Positions 38,715 through 47,322 of a stretch of 64,000 nt of DNA are shown here, one piece after another. A model generated the notes under the pieces. It was not told the DNA's origin and ran no database searches. It saw only the letters and a program-made list of their open reading frames with translations. The translations under genes and the position numbers were made by a program. Location: the NCBI RefSeq assembly GCF_001598815.1, contig NZ_BCZQ01000020.1, forward strand, positions 1 to 64,000, given 5' to 3'. Numbering within the stretch: the first letter of the stretch is position 1; each line of letters starts with the position of its first letter. The DNA comes from Sphingopyxis terrae subsp. terrae NBRC 15098 (GTDB lineage: Bacteria > Pseudomonadota > Alphaproteobacteria > Sphingomonadales > Sphingomonadaceae).

Positions 38715-40001
38715 TCAATTGTCTATCGCGAGCGGAAGATCGATCATCACGGCGAAGCCCTCGCTGTCGCGGGCAAAGTGCAAACGTCCGCCAGTCGCCC
38801 GGACCGCGCGGTCGGCGATCGCCAGCCCCAAGCCCGCACCGTCGCCGCCACGCGCGCTATCGCCGCGGGCGAAGGGGCGCAGCATTGCGTCTGCCTGCTC
38901 GGTTGACAGCCCCGGCCCGGCATCGCGGACCATGATGCCCAGCCGGTCGCCCTCGATCCGGGCGGTAAGCGATATCGGCGCCGCGCCGTGGCGCAGCGCG
39001 TTGCCGAGCAGGTTGGCGACGGCGCGGGCCAGCGCGTGCGGGCGCGTACGGATGACGATATTGTCGCCGAGCGAGACGGTCGCGCTGTCGGTTGCTCCGC
39101 AATCGGCGACGACCTGACGCAGCAGCGGCGCGAGATCGGTGCGCGCGATCGTTTCGGATTCAAACCCCCGCGCGAAATCGAGAAACTGGCCGAGCATCGC
39201 TTCGATGCGGTCGACCTGCCGCACCGCGACATTCCTTAGCTCGTCGTCGCCGCGGATCATCTCGAGCGACAGGCGAAGGCGGGTAAGCGGGGTGCGCAGG
39301 TCGTGACTGACGCCGCCGAGCATCAACGCGCGGTCGGCATCGTTGCGGGCCAGGCGCTGGGTCAGCCGGTTGAAGGCGGTCGCGACCGCCGCGACCTCGG
39401 CGGGGCCGTCGGTTGCAACGGGCGGCGACAGGCGTTCGGGGTCATAGGCATCGACCGAAGCGGCGAGCCGGCGCAGCGGGCGATCGAGCCGGCGCTGCAG
39501 GAACAGGCCGGCGATTGTCGCGACGAGGAAGGCCGCCGCGAGTGCGGCGAGCAGGCTGGTCATCGCGCTGCGCCGACGCGGCGGCGTCACGCTGACCCAA
39601 TAATCGTCGGGGCCGAGCGCAAGCCTGATCCACAGCCGCCCGCGCGTGTCGGTAATCCAGTCGAGCTTGTGCTGCGTCGTCAGGCGCGCGGCGAGTGCGC
39701 GCATGAACCTGTATTCGATGAAGGTGGGAAAACGCTGCCCGTCGGTCGGGGGATCGGAAACCGGGCGGATCAACAAACGCGATCCGTCGCTGAGATCGGC
39801 GATGACTGCTGCTCGGCGCTCGGCAGGGAGATTTCCCACTGTCGTCGACAGCGCATGGATCATGTCGGCGGTCACGTCGGCGACGCGGGTCGTTTGCGGG
39901 CCGATTACCCATATCTGTACCAGCAGCCCGGCGAGCAATTGCCCTGCCAGCACGACGCCGATCAGCATCGCGACGTTGCGGCTGAGCAGCCGCCTAAGCA
40001 T
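38715..40001 (-). CDS. EnvZ-type sensor histidine kinase
   Basis: Membrane sensor kinase (428 aa, start ATG 40001, MLRRLLSRN). First helix about residues 9-33, periplasmic domain to ~155, second helix, HAMP, then H-box GGVSHDLRTPLTRLRLSLEMI with His233. ATPase: N-box LANLLGNALRHGAAPI, G1 VRDAGPGL, and G2 GGDGAGLGLAIADRAV. It overlaps the response regulator end by 8 bases. Signal unknown; EnvZ/OmpR-like systems of this kind often act on envelope or osmotic conditions. Confidence 0.93.
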   Translation of the reverse strand: MLRRLLSRNVAMLIGVVLAGQLLAGLLVQIWVIGPQTTRVADVTADMIHALSTTVGNLPAERRAAVIADLSDGSRLLIRPVSDPPTDGQRFPTFIEYRFMRALAARLTTQHKLDWITDTRGRLWIRLALGPDDYWVSVTPPRRRSAMTSLLAALAAAFLVATIAGLFLQRRLDRPLRRLAASVDAYDPERLSPPVATDGPAEVAAVATAFNRLTQRLARNDADRALMLGGVSHDLRTPLTRLRLSLEMIRGDDELRNVAVRQVDRIEAMLGQFLDFARGFESETIARTDLAPLLRQVVADCGATDSATVSLGDNIVIRTRPHALARAVANLLGNALRHGAAPISLTARIEGDRLGIMVRDAGPGLSTEQADAMLRPFARGDSARGGDGAGLGLAIADRAVRATGGRLHFARDSEGFAVMIDLPLAIDN

Positions 40002-40704
40002 CGGTACCCGGCGCCAGCACATAGCCGACGCCCCATATCGTCCGAATGAAGCGGGGATTGGCGGCATCGTCGCCGATCGCCTTGCGGAGACGGCCGATCT
40101 GCACGTCGATCGCCCGGTCGGTCACCTCGGCATCGCGCCCCAGCGCGCGGTCGATCAGCTGCGCGCGGCTGAGCGGCCGCCCGGCGCTCCGCGCGAGCGC
40201 GGCGAGCAGCGCGAATTCGCGCGAAGAGAGCGCCAGCGCCTGATCTTCGCGGCGCACCGACATCGCAGAAAAATTGATGACGAAGGGACCGACGGTCACC
40301 ACCTCGTCGCGCAGCGTCGCCCGGTCGGTCGAAAGGCGGCGCAGCAAGGCATTGATGCGCGCAACGAGCTCGCGCGGGAGAAAAGGTTTGCCGAGATAGT
40401 CGTCGGCGCCCATTTCCAGGCCGAGCACACGGTCGACCGGATCGCCGCGCGCCGTCAGCATGATGATCGGGATCGTCTCGCCGCGCTCGCGCAGCCGGCG
40501 CACGATCGCCAGCCCGTCTTCGCCCGGCATCATCAGATCGAGCACGATCAGGTCGGCCGGATCGCGCGTCAGGCTGATATCCATCGCCTTGCCGCCGTCG
40601 GCCGCGCGCACGGCGAAGCCATGCTCGCCCAGAAAGCGCTGGAGCAATGCGCGCAGTTCGGGATCGTCGTCGACAATCAGGATGCGGGGTGCCTTGGCGT
40701 CCAT
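39994..40704 (-). CDS. OmpR-family response regulator
   Basis: Two-domain transcription factor (236 aa, start ATG 40704). Receiver: ILIVDDDPELRALL, phosphoacceptor Asp56 in LIVLDLMMPGEDG, MLTARGDPVDRV and YLGKPFLPRELVARINALLRR. C-terminal winged helix: LSSREFALLAALARSAGRPLSRAQL and DVQIGRLRKAIGDDAANPRFIRTIWGVGYVL. Cognate to the sensor kinase just downstream. It is divergent from the secreted Gly/Ser-rich protein, a plausible target. Confidence 0.95.
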   Translation of the reverse strand: MDAKAPRILIVDDDPELRALLQRFLGEHGFAVRAADGGKAMDISLTRDPADLIVLDLMMPGEDGLAIVRRLRERGETIPIIMLTARGDPVDRVLGLEMGADDYLGKPFLPRELVARINALLRRLSTDRATLRDEVVTVGPFVINFSAMSVRREDQALALSSREFALLAALARSAGRPLSRAQLIDRALGRDAEVTDRAIDVQIGRLRKAIGDDAANPRFIRTIWGVGYVLAPGTDA

Positions 40705-40876
40705 GGACCCGACATGCCAGCCCCGTGGCACCGTCGCCAGAGCCAAAGATGTGACAAAGCATGTCGAAGCGGCACCCCTGTCGCATTTTGCCGCACAGTC
40801 GCGTTTGGCCGACATCGCCGCGATACAGGGCAGCGGCATTGGACGCTGGTCTTCACCATCAGGAAGGATGAAATCG

Positions 40877-41386
40877 ATGAACACCCCCTCCCGCATTTTG
40901 ACCGCCTTCGTCGCCACCGCCGCGCTGGCGGCCGTTACCGCCGCCGAGGCCCGACAGGGTTCGTTCCGCGCCCGCGGTTCGAACGGCGTCGTCGCCGGCA
41001 GCGCCGGGCCCAAGGGCGGCGTGGTCCGCGGCCGCGGCGCTGTGCAGAACGGCGATGGATCGGTGACCACGCGCTCGGGCGGCGCGTTCCGCGGCGCCAA
41101 TGGAAGCAAAGGCAGGCGACAGTCGACGACGACGGTCAACCCCGACGGTTCGCTGACCCACAGCGGCAGCGCTTCGGCCACCGGCGCGCGCGGCACCTTC
41201 GACAGCAGCGGCGCGGTCGCGCGCGCGTCCGACGGGAGCTGGTCGGGTGGCCGTTCGACGAGCGCCACCAATTCGACCACCGGCACCAGCTATTCGGGAT
41301 CGACGACGATCGACCCTGCGACGGGCAAGCCTGTTCACAGCGGAACCTGCACCGACGCGTCGGGCGCCGTCATCCCCTGCCGTTAA
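40877..41386 (+). CDS. Secreted Gly/Ser/Thr-rich repetitive protein, unknown
   Basis: 169 aa, start ATG 40877 with AGGAAGG upstream (40868 possible). A Sec signal (ILTAFVATAALAAVTAAEA) is followed by short imperfect repeats of glycine/serine/threonine pattern, such as GSVTTRSGGAFRGANGSKG, NPDGSLTHSGSASATGARG and TFDSSGAVARASDGSWSGGR. The C-terminus has two cysteines (SGTCTDASGAVIPC). Probably exported, beta-rich and perhaps surface or periplasmic. It is divergent from the OmpR-type regulator. No family recognised. Confidence 0.75.
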   Translation: MNTPSRILTAFVATAALAAVTAAEARQGSFRARGSNGVVAGSAGPKGGVVRGRGAVQNGDGSVTTRSGGAFRGANGSKGRRQSTTTVNPDGSLTHSGSASATGARGTFDSSGAVARASDGSWSGGRSTSATNSTTGTSYSGSTTIDPATGKPVHSGTCTDASGAVIPCR

Positions 41387-41419
41387 CCGGGGCCTCCCCC
41401 CTCCAGACCCACCCCGGTT

Positions 41420-41446
41420 GGGAGGGGCGTCCCCATCGCCCCTCCC
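41420..41446. terminator. Strong GC hairpin after the Gly/Ser-rich gene
   Basis: GGGAGGGGCG and CGCCCCTCCC pair perfectly (10 bp) around a 7-base loop. It is between the secreted protein gene and the EF-hand gene. There is no T-run, so it may be a structural repeat rather than a Rho-independent terminator. Confidence 0.45.
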
Positions 41447-41477
41447 GTAACGGCATCGAAGCGCTATCAGGATATTT

Positions 41478-41909
41478 ATGCGAATCAGGATTGTCTTCCC
41501 GCTTGCCGCCTTTGCGGCGTTTCTCCCGGCCACAGGTGCGCTGGCCGCGCCCGGCGGCGATTTCGAACGCGCGGCACAGGAATTGCGCGACGCCGACCGC
41601 AATGGCGATGGCGTCGTCAGCCGCGCCGAGTTTCAGCAATATCGCGTCGGCCGCTGGGCGAAGATGGATCGCAACGGCGATGGCTATTTCAGCAAGGACG
41701 ACTTGCCCGCGCTGGCGCGGTCGCGCTGGGATAGTGATCACCTGACGCAGCTCCGCCGCGATTTCGATAAGAATCGCGACGGTCGCATCTCGCGCGCCGA
41801 ATTCGTCGGCGGGCCGATGCCGATGTTCGAAGCAGCCGACAGCAACCGCGACAATCAGGTCAGCAAGGCCGAATTGCAGGCATTGGGGCAAAAGGCGAAA
41901 GCGCGGTAG
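41478..41909 (+). CDS. Secreted EF-hand calcium-binding protein
   Basis: 143 aa with signal peptide (MRIRIVFPLAAFAAFLPATGALAA). Four EF-hand loops are visible: DADRNGDGVVSRAEF, DRNGDGYFSKDDL, DKNRDGRISRAEF and DSNRDNQVSKAEL. The fourth has Asn at loop position 5 and Gln at 7, which may weaken calcium binding. It is exported to periplasm or beyond. Its role is unknown; it may act as calcium buffer or sensor. It follows the Gly/Ser-rich gene by 91 bases and a terminator-like hairpin lies just downstream. Confidence 0.88.
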   Translation: MRIRIVFPLAAFAAFLPATGALAAPGGDFERAAQELRDADRNGDGVVSRAEFQQYRVGRWAKMDRNGDGYFSKDDLPALARSRWDSDHLTQLRRDFDKNRDGRISRAEFVGGPMPMFEAADSNRDNQVSKAELQALGQKAKAR

Positions 41910-41930
41910 CCCGACCTGCAGACGCAACGG

Positions 41931-41965
41931 AAAAGGGCCGACGCATCGCTGCGCCAGCCCTTTTT
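41931..41965. terminator. Bidirectional terminator between convergent genes
   Basis: AAAAGGGC ... GCCCTTTTT forms a stem with an A-run on one side and a T-run on the other. It lies between the convergent EF-hand gene and ornithine decarboxylase gene, so it can end transcription from both directions. Confidence 0.75.
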
Positions 41966-41985
41966 GTTTGGCTTTTTCGGCCGGT

Positions 41986-43176
41986 TCAGAAGAGCTTCGT
42001 CACCGTCGCGCTGCGGCGTTCCTGCTCGACTTCGCCGGTGTAGAGGCTCACCATCGGTTCGTCGCTGACGACGTGGGTTTCCTCGGCACCGAAGCCGTTG
42101 AAGCGTGTCCGCATCGCACAGCCATAGGCGCCGAGCATGCCGATCTCGATGAAATCGCCGGCCTTCACATCGGCCGGGAGATAGAAGGGGCCGGCCATAT
42201 GGTCGAGGTCGTCGCACGTCGGACCATAGAAGCTGAACGCCGTCATCTCGTCGCTCGCCGTCTCGCGGATCAGCGAAACGGGGAAGCGCCAACCGACATG
42301 CGCGGCATCGAACAGCGCGCCATAGGCACCGTCGTTGATATAAAGCTCTTCGCCGCGGCGCTTTTCGACGCGCACGATCAGCGAGCTATATTCGGCCGAC
42401 AGCGCGCGGCCCGGTTCGCACCACAATTCGGCCGAATAGCTGATCGGCAGGCTTTCGAAGCTGCGGTGGATCGTGTCGAAATAGGCGTCGAGCGGCGGAG
42501 GCTCCATGCCCGGATAGGACGACGGAAAGCCGCCGCCGACATCTATGATATCGACCGTCACCGCGGCCGCCACGATTGCCGCGCGCACACGCTCCATCGC
42601 CTGCGCATAGGCGTGCGGCGTCATCGCCTGGCTGCCGACGTGGAAGCAGATGCCCAGAGCATCGGCCGCCTGACGGGTCGCCATCAGCAGTTCGGCGACA
42701 TCTTCGGGCTCGGCACCGAATTTGGCGGCGAGGCTCAGCTTCGAATGATCGGACGAGACGCGCAGGCGGACGAGCAGGTTGAGATCCTGCGCGCCCTCTG
42801 TCGCGCGGACGATTTTCTGAAGTTCGTCCATCGTGTCGAGCGAGAAGGTGCGCACGCCATGTTTGAAATAGGCTTCGTGCACGGCTTCTTCGGCCTTGAC
42901 CGGGTGCATGAAGCACAGGGTGGCGCCGGGCAGCGTGCGGGCGACCAGACGCACTTCCGCGATCGAGGCGACGTCATAATGGATGACGCCCGAATCCCAC
43001 AGCACGCGCAGCAGATCGGGCGACGGATTCGCCTTGACCGCATACATGGTCGTGCCGGGAAATCGCTCGATGAAGAAACGCGCTGCGCGCCGCGCGGCGT
43101 GCGGGCGGACAAGCGTAACAGGTTCGACCGGCGAAAGTGCCTGAATCAGCCCGTGGGCGCTATGATGCTGGTGCAA
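41986..43176 (-). CDS. Ornithine decarboxylase, alanine-racemase fold type
   Basis: PLP enzyme (396 aa) forming putrescine from ornithine. Fold III signature YAVKANPSPDLLRVLW with PLP lysine K48; H in RLRVSSDHSKLSLAAKFGAE; GGGFPSSYPGM phosphate loop; ELWCEPGRALSAEYSSLIVRV; active-site cysteine in FYGPTCDDLDHM. The WCEPGR and GPTCDD motifs favour ornithine/lysine over diaminopimelate. The start is TTG at 43176. It stands first in the polyamine route with the two carboxynorspermidine enzymes further on the same strand. Confidence 0.92.
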   Translation of the reverse strand: MHQHHSAHGLIQALSPVEPVTLVRPHAARRAARFFIERFPGTTMYAVKANPSPDLLRVLWDSGVIHYDVASIAEVRLVARTLPGATLCFMHPVKAEEAVHEAYFKHGVRTFSLDTMDELQKIVRATEGAQDLNLLVRLRVSSDHSKLSLAAKFGAEPEDVAELLMATRQAADALGICFHVGSQAMTPHAYAQAMERVRAAIVAAAVTVDIIDVGGGFPSSYPGMEPPPLDAYFDTIHRSFESLPISYSAELWCEPGRALSAEYSSLIVRVEKRRGEELYINDGAYGALFDAAHVGWRFPVSLIRETASDEMTAFSFYGPTCDDLDHMAGPFYLPADVKAGDFIEIGMLGAYGCAMRTRFNGFGAEETHVVSDEPMVSLYTGEVEQERRSATVTKLF

Positions 43177-43321
43177 CTCAAGGGACCCCCAAAATTAACG
43201 TTAAACATCAAAGGCTGCCTTGCGGTTATTGGAAGTCCCCCTGGGGCAGCGGGGTGCGCATATATGGCGGGGGGGCCCCCCTGTAAAGACCCTTATCGGA
43301 CCGCGCGTTAACTTCTGGCGT
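43177..43321 (-). promoter_or_regulatory. Leader region before ornithine decarboxylase
   Basis: 145 bases between the two decarboxylase genes. It contains TTAACGTTAA at 43195-43204 (10-bp palindrome) and GGGGGGCCCCCC at 43270-43281. The latter may be a terminator or attenuator for the upstream gene. The following gene uses a TTG start. No known riboswitch motif can be confirmed by eye. Confidence 0.35.
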
Positions 43322-44494
43322 TCAACCGAGCCGCGTTTTGAAATCCTCATAGGAAAAGCGCCGTATCTCCGTCAGTTCGTCGCTCTCGCTGTCCCACAGC
43401 CAGATCGACGGCAGCGGGACGCCGTTGAAGCTATTGGTCTTCACCATCGAATAATGCGCCTGATCGAGGAAGGCGAAGCGCTGGCCGATGCGCGCGCCGC
43501 CCGGCAGGCGGTAGTCGCCGATCACATCACCCGCGAGGCAGGACGGGCCGCCGATCCGAACCGGCTTGCCGGTGCTTTCCTCACCCAGCATCGCCGGGCG
43601 ATACGGCGCCTCGATGACATCGGGCATGTGGCACGTCGCCGAAATATCGGTGATGCCGATCGCCATGCCATTGTCGAACAGGTCGAGGATTTCGCCCACC
43701 AGGATACCTGCGTCGAGCGCGACGGCTTCGCCGGGTTCGATCATCACGTCGCAGTCGGTCGATGCGCGCACCTGCTTCAGGAAGGCGATAAGGTCGTCCG
43801 TTTGATAGTCGGCGCGCGTCACATGGTGGCCGCCGCCGAAATTGATCCATTTGAGCTGGCGGAAAAAGGGGCGCAGCATCGGTTCGACCGCCGCCCAGGT
43901 GCGCGCGAGCGGAGGGAAATCCTGTTCGCACAGCGTGTGCATATGCACGCCGTCGACGCCGTTCATATGTTCGGGCAAAAGCTGGCTGATCGGAAAGCCG
44001 AGCCGGCTGCACGGTGCCGCGGGGTCATATTTGGGGACATCGCCTTCGCTATGCTGCGGATTGATGCGCAGCCCGACATCGAACGTCGCGCCCTTGGCGC
44101 GCAATACGTCGAGCAGCGGCCGAAAGCGCGCGATCTGTCCCGGCGAGTTGAAGATCAGATGATCGGACAGCGCCGCTATTTCGGGTAGATCGGCTTCCTT
44201 GTAGCCTGCGCAATAGGTTGCAACCTCGCCGCCATATTCCTCGCGGCCGAGTTTGGCTTCGTAAAGCCCCGAGGCGCACACCCCGTCGAGATAGTGCGCG
44301 ACCGTGGCGCCGAGCGGCCACATCGAAAAGGCCTTGAGCGCGGCAAGCACCCGCGCGCCCGATGCGTCGCCGATGTGGCGAAGGACGGACAGGTTCGCTC
44401 GAATCTTCGCCGCATCGACGACGAAGGCCGGCGAGGGGACGCGATCGAGGTCGAAATGGGCAAAGGCTCCGGGGTCGCCGGCACGGGTTTCCAT
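43322..44494 (-). CDS. nspC: Carboxynorspermidine decarboxylase
   Basis: PLP fold III decarboxylase (390 aa) that removes CO2 from carboxynorspermidine or carboxyspermidine to give the triamine. PLP lysine K54 in LAALKAFSMWPLG. Conserved LRINPQHSEGDVPKYDPAAPCSRLG, HMHTLCEQDFPPLART, INFGGGHHVTRADY, IEPGEAVALDAG and GPSCLAGDVIGDY. The family is NspC/CANSDC. It pairs with the dehydrogenase at 46047-47255. Confidence 0.95.
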   Translation of the reverse strand: METRAGDPGAFAHFDLDRVPSPAFVVDAAKIRANLSVLRHIGDASGARVLAALKAFSMWPLGATVAHYLDGVCASGLYEAKLGREEYGGEVATYCAGYKEADLPEIAALSDHLIFNSPGQIARFRPLLDVLRAKGATFDVGLRINPQHSEGDVPKYDPAAPCSRLGFPISQLLPEHMNGVDGVHMHTLCEQDFPPLARTWAAVEPMLRPFFRQLKWINFGGGHHVTRADYQTDDLIAFLKQVRASTDCDVMIEPGEAVALDAGILVGEILDLFDNGMAIGITDISATCHMPDVIEAPYRPAMLGEESTGKPVRIGGPSCLAGDVIGDYRLPGGARIGQRFAFLDQAHYSMVKTNSFNGVPLPSIWLWDSESDELTEIRRFSYEDFKTRLG

Positions 44495-44507
44495 GATATC
44501 GTTCCTG

Positions 44508-44858
44508 TCAGGCCGCGATCGGCCCCTTGAAGATGAAAAAGGCGCCCGCCGCGATCAGCGAAAAGCCGACGAGATGATTCACCGTCAGCTTTTCGCCGAG
44601 CCAGAAGACCGCGAAGCCCGCAAAGATGATGAGCGTGATCACTTCCTGCAAGGTCTTGAGTTCGGCGGCGGTGTAGACGCTATAGCCGATCCGGTTCGCC
44701 GGAACGGCCAGGCAATATTCGAAGAAGGCCAGCCCCCAGGCGAGCAGCACCGCGAGCCAGATTGGCCGCGACATGTCGCCGAGGTGGCCGTACCAAGCGA
44801 AGGTCATGAAGATGTTCGAAACGAACAGCAGGCCGATCGGTAAAAGATAGGCGATCAT
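44508..44858 (-). CDS. DUF486 (DMT family) small membrane protein
   Basis: 116 aa, four predicted membrane helices. The motifs FVSNIFMTFAWYGHL and FFEYCLAVPANRIGYSVYTAAELKTLQEVITL are the DUF486 signature. Its ATG overlaps the hydrolase stop (ATGA), so the two are translationally coupled, and it is 13 bases upstream of nspC. Location inside the polyamine cluster suggests a possible transport role, but this is inference. Confidence 0.85.
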   Translation of the reverse strand: MIAYLLPIGLLFVSNIFMTFAWYGHLGDMSRPIWLAVLLAWGLAFFEYCLAVPANRIGYSVYTAAELKTLQEVITLIIFAGFAVFWLGEKLTVNHLVGFSLIAAGAFFIFKGPIAA

Positions 44859-45943
44859 TTCTTCTCTTTCGTCAGCGGCAGCACGTTGTTCAGCAATGCG
44901 GCGAAGAAATGTCCCGGCTCCTCGACCATCGGCATATGCGCCGAATGTTCGAGCCATACGAGCGTCTTCGACGGCGCCTTGACCTGCGCGAACCAGTCGG
45001 CGGCAACGGGCGAGGGAACAGTATAGTCGTGGCGGCCGAGGAGGAAGACGATCGGGACGTTCATCTTGTGCACGCCCCGGAAGCTGACATCGGCAAGGCG
45101 CGGCCACAGTGTCGTCACCGAAAATTCGCTGCCCTTGCCCCACGCCTGAACGTCGGCTGCGGTATATTCGGGTGAGAGCCGCGGGGTCTGGAAATAATAT
45201 TTGAGATCGGGCTTGTCGTAGATCAGCGAGCCGTAGGGGATCGCATATTTGCGCCAGCCATCGGCTTTCGCGATCGTGAAGTCGCCCTGCGGATAGGGCG
45301 CGAGCGCGTCGATCGCTGCAACGGCCTCCTTGTTCCCGGCGGCCAGCGCCTTTGCACGTGTCCAGGCCATGCCGGCTTTCTCGCCCTCGCGAAAGTCGAT
45401 GCCTTGGCCGACGCCGACATAGGCGTAGAGCAGATCGGGGCGTTTGACCGCGACCGACAGGCCGACGATTGAGCCCCAACTGTGGCCCATCAGGACGACC
45501 TTGCGCTTCCCATAGCGTTTCTTCAGCAGTTCGATCAATTCGATGGCGTCGTCGCGGTAACGCTCGGGCGTCATCGTCGGCGCAAGCGCCACCGGATCGT
45601 TCAGCGGATAGCTGCGCCCGGCGCCGCGCTGATCGTACTGGACGACCGTGAAAACGTCCTCCCACGGCCGCTGGAACGCCCATGCAAAGGGCATTTCGAC
45701 GGCGCCGGGGCCGCCGTGAACGAAGACGAGAATCGGATTGTCGCGGTCTGCGCCGCGTACGTTCACAACCTGCCGCGCGCCGCCCAGCGTGGCTTCGAAC
45801 GTCTCCTGCACACCGTTCGGGGTGACGATCCTGCCGATGTCGGCGACAATGGCGCGCGCGGGAGCGTAGGCGTCGTCGGTTTGGGCGGCAGCGGGGGCGA
45901 CGCAGGCCGCGAGCAGAGCAAGTGCGGCTATTCGAAGTCTCAT
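44855..45943 (-). CDS. Secreted alpha/beta hydrolase (proline iminopeptidase-like)
   Basis: 362 aa with a Sec signal peptide (MRLRIAALALLAACVAPAAAQ). Oxyanion-side motif FVHGGPGAVEMPF and YDQRGAGRSYP are typical of proline iminopeptidase relatives. Nucleophile Ser is in LMGHSWGSIVGLS; Asp in LLGRHDYTVPSPVA and His in LEHSAHMPMVEEPGHF complete the triad. The substrate is unknown. It is coupled to the DUF486 gene and lies between nspC and the dehydrogenase gene. Confidence 0.88.
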   Translation of the reverse strand: MRLRIAALALLAACVAPAAAQTDDAYAPARAIVADIGRIVTPNGVQETFEATLGGARQVVNVRGADRDNPILVFVHGGPGAVEMPFAWAFQRPWEDVFTVVQYDQRGAGRSYPLNDPVALAPTMTPERYRDDAIELIELLKKRYGKRKVVLMGHSWGSIVGLSVAVKRPDLLYAYVGVGQGIDFREGEKAGMAWTRAKALAAGNKEAVAAIDALAPYPQGDFTIAKADGWRKYAIPYGSLIYDKPDLKYYFQTPRLSPEYTAADVQAWGKGSEFSVTTLWPRLADVSFRGVHKMNVPIVFLLGRHDYTVPSPVAADWFAQVKAPSKTLVWLEHSAHMPMVEEPGHFFAALLNNVLPLTKEKK

Positions 45944-45958
45944 CGATTATCCAACCCT

Positions 45959-46028
45959 CGTCGTTCCCGCGAAAGCGGGAACCCAGTTCAGCCGTTGCTA
46001 CCGGGTTCCCGCTGTCGCGGGAATGACG
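45959..46028. repeat. Palindromic repeat, CGTCATTCCCGCG family
   Basis: Inverted 26-bp arms (45959-45984, 46003-46028) agree at 24 of 26 positions around an 18-base centre. Each arm contains a TTCCCGCG..CGGGAA self-complement. It is in the intergenic gap between the hydrolase start and the dehydrogenase stop. Confidence 0.85.
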
Positions 46029-46046
46029 AAATTGAAAGACGTGGCG

Positions 46047-47255
46047 TCAGAAATCCAGCGGCGCGTCGAGTTCCTTCACCTGCCAGGGCAGGCCGTGCTT
46101 CATCAGCATGTCCATGAAGGGGTCGGGGTCCATCTGTTCCATGTTGAACACCCCCTTGCCGGACCAGGTGCCGGTGACCATCATCGCCGCGCCGATCATC
46201 GCGGGGACACCGGTCGTATAGCTGACCGCCTGATTGCCCGTCTCGGCATAGGCGTCTTCATGATCGCAGATATTGTAGAGATAGAGCGTTTTTTCCTTGC
46301 CGTCCTTGCCAAGACCGGTTGCGATGACGCCGATGTTGGTCTTGCCCTTCGTCGTCTCGCCGAGGCTCGACGGTTCGGGGAGAACGGCCTTCAGAAATTG
46401 CAGCGGGATGATTTCCTTGCCTTCATAGATCACCGGGTCGATCCGCGTCATGCCGACATTCTGCAGCACGGTCAGGTGCTGGATATAGGCATCGCCGAAG
46501 GTCATCCAGAAACGGATGCGCTTGATCTCGGGCAGATGCGTTTTGAGGCTTTCGATTTCCTCGTGATACATGAGGTACATATTCTTCGGGCCGACCGCCT
46601 CGAAGTCGAATTGCTGCTTCACCGACATCGGCGGGGTTTCGACCCAGTCGCCATTTTCCCAGTGGCGCGCGACCGCGGTCACTTCGCGGATGTTGATCTC
46701 CGGATTGAAGTTGGTCGCGAAATGCTGACCATGGTCGCCGCCGTTGCAGTCGAGGATGTCGAGCGTGTCGATACGGTCGAAATGATGCTTTCGGAGCCAG
46801 GTCGTGAAGACGCTCGTGACGCCGGGGTCGAAGCCCGAGCCAAGCAGCGCCATCAGGCCGGCGTCCTTGAACCGGTCCTGATAGGCCCATTGCCAATGAT
46901 ATTCGAACTTCGCCTCGTCGCGCGGTTCATAGTTGGCGGTGTCGAGATAATGCGCGCCGGTCGACAGGCACGCCTCCATGATCGTCAGATCCTGATAGGG
47001 AAGGGCAAGGTTGACGACGTGCGTCGCACCCACCGAGCGGATGAGCGCTGCGGTCGCGTCGATATGGTCGGCATCGACCTCGGCGGTCTTGATCGTCACG
47101 CCGGTGCGTTCCTTGACCGATTCGGCGATCGCATCGCATTTGAACTTGCGGCGGCTGGCGAGGGTGATGTCGGGAAAGATGTCGGGGTTCATCGCCATCT
47201 TGTGAACCGCAACCGATCCGACGCCACCGGCGCCGATCACCAGAACCTTGGTCAT
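46047..47255 (-). CDS. Carboxynorspermidine/carboxyspermidine dehydrogenase (saccharopine reductase-like)
   Basis: NADPH-dependent reductase (402 aa, start ATG 47255, AGGAG upstream) joining aspartate semialdehyde with a diamine such as putrescine. Rossmann VLVIGAGGVGSVAVHKMA; saccharopine dehydrogenase pattern LALPYQDLTIMEACLSTGAHYLDTANYEP and LLGSGFDPGVTSVFTTWL. It forms a functional trio with ornithine decarboxylase and NspC for spermidine or related triamine. LYS1-type lysine synthesis is unlikely because of that context. Confidence 0.93.
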   Translation of the reverse strand: MTKVLVIGAGGVGSVAVHKMAMNPDIFPDITLASRRKFKCDAIAESVKERTGVTIKTAEVDADHIDATAALIRSVGATHVVNLALPYQDLTIMEACLSTGAHYLDTANYEPRDEAKFEYHWQWAYQDRFKDAGLMALLGSGFDPGVTSVFTTWLRKHHFDRIDTLDILDCNGGDHGQHFATNFNPEINIREVTAVARHWENGDWVETPPMSVKQQFDFEAVGPKNMYLMYHEEIESLKTHLPEIKRIRFWMTFGDAYIQHLTVLQNVGMTRIDPVIYEGKEIIPLQFLKAVLPEPSSLGETTKGKTNIGVIATGLGKDGKEKTLYLYNICDHEDAYAETGNQAVSYTTGVPAMIGAAMMVTGTWSGKGVFNMEQMDPDPFMDMLMKHGLPWQVKELDAPLDF

Positions 47256-47322
47256 TCGAAAATCTCCTGTCGCGGCGATCATCGCCGCTTGTCTTGTATG
47301 CCGCGCCCTATAGGACGAAGCC

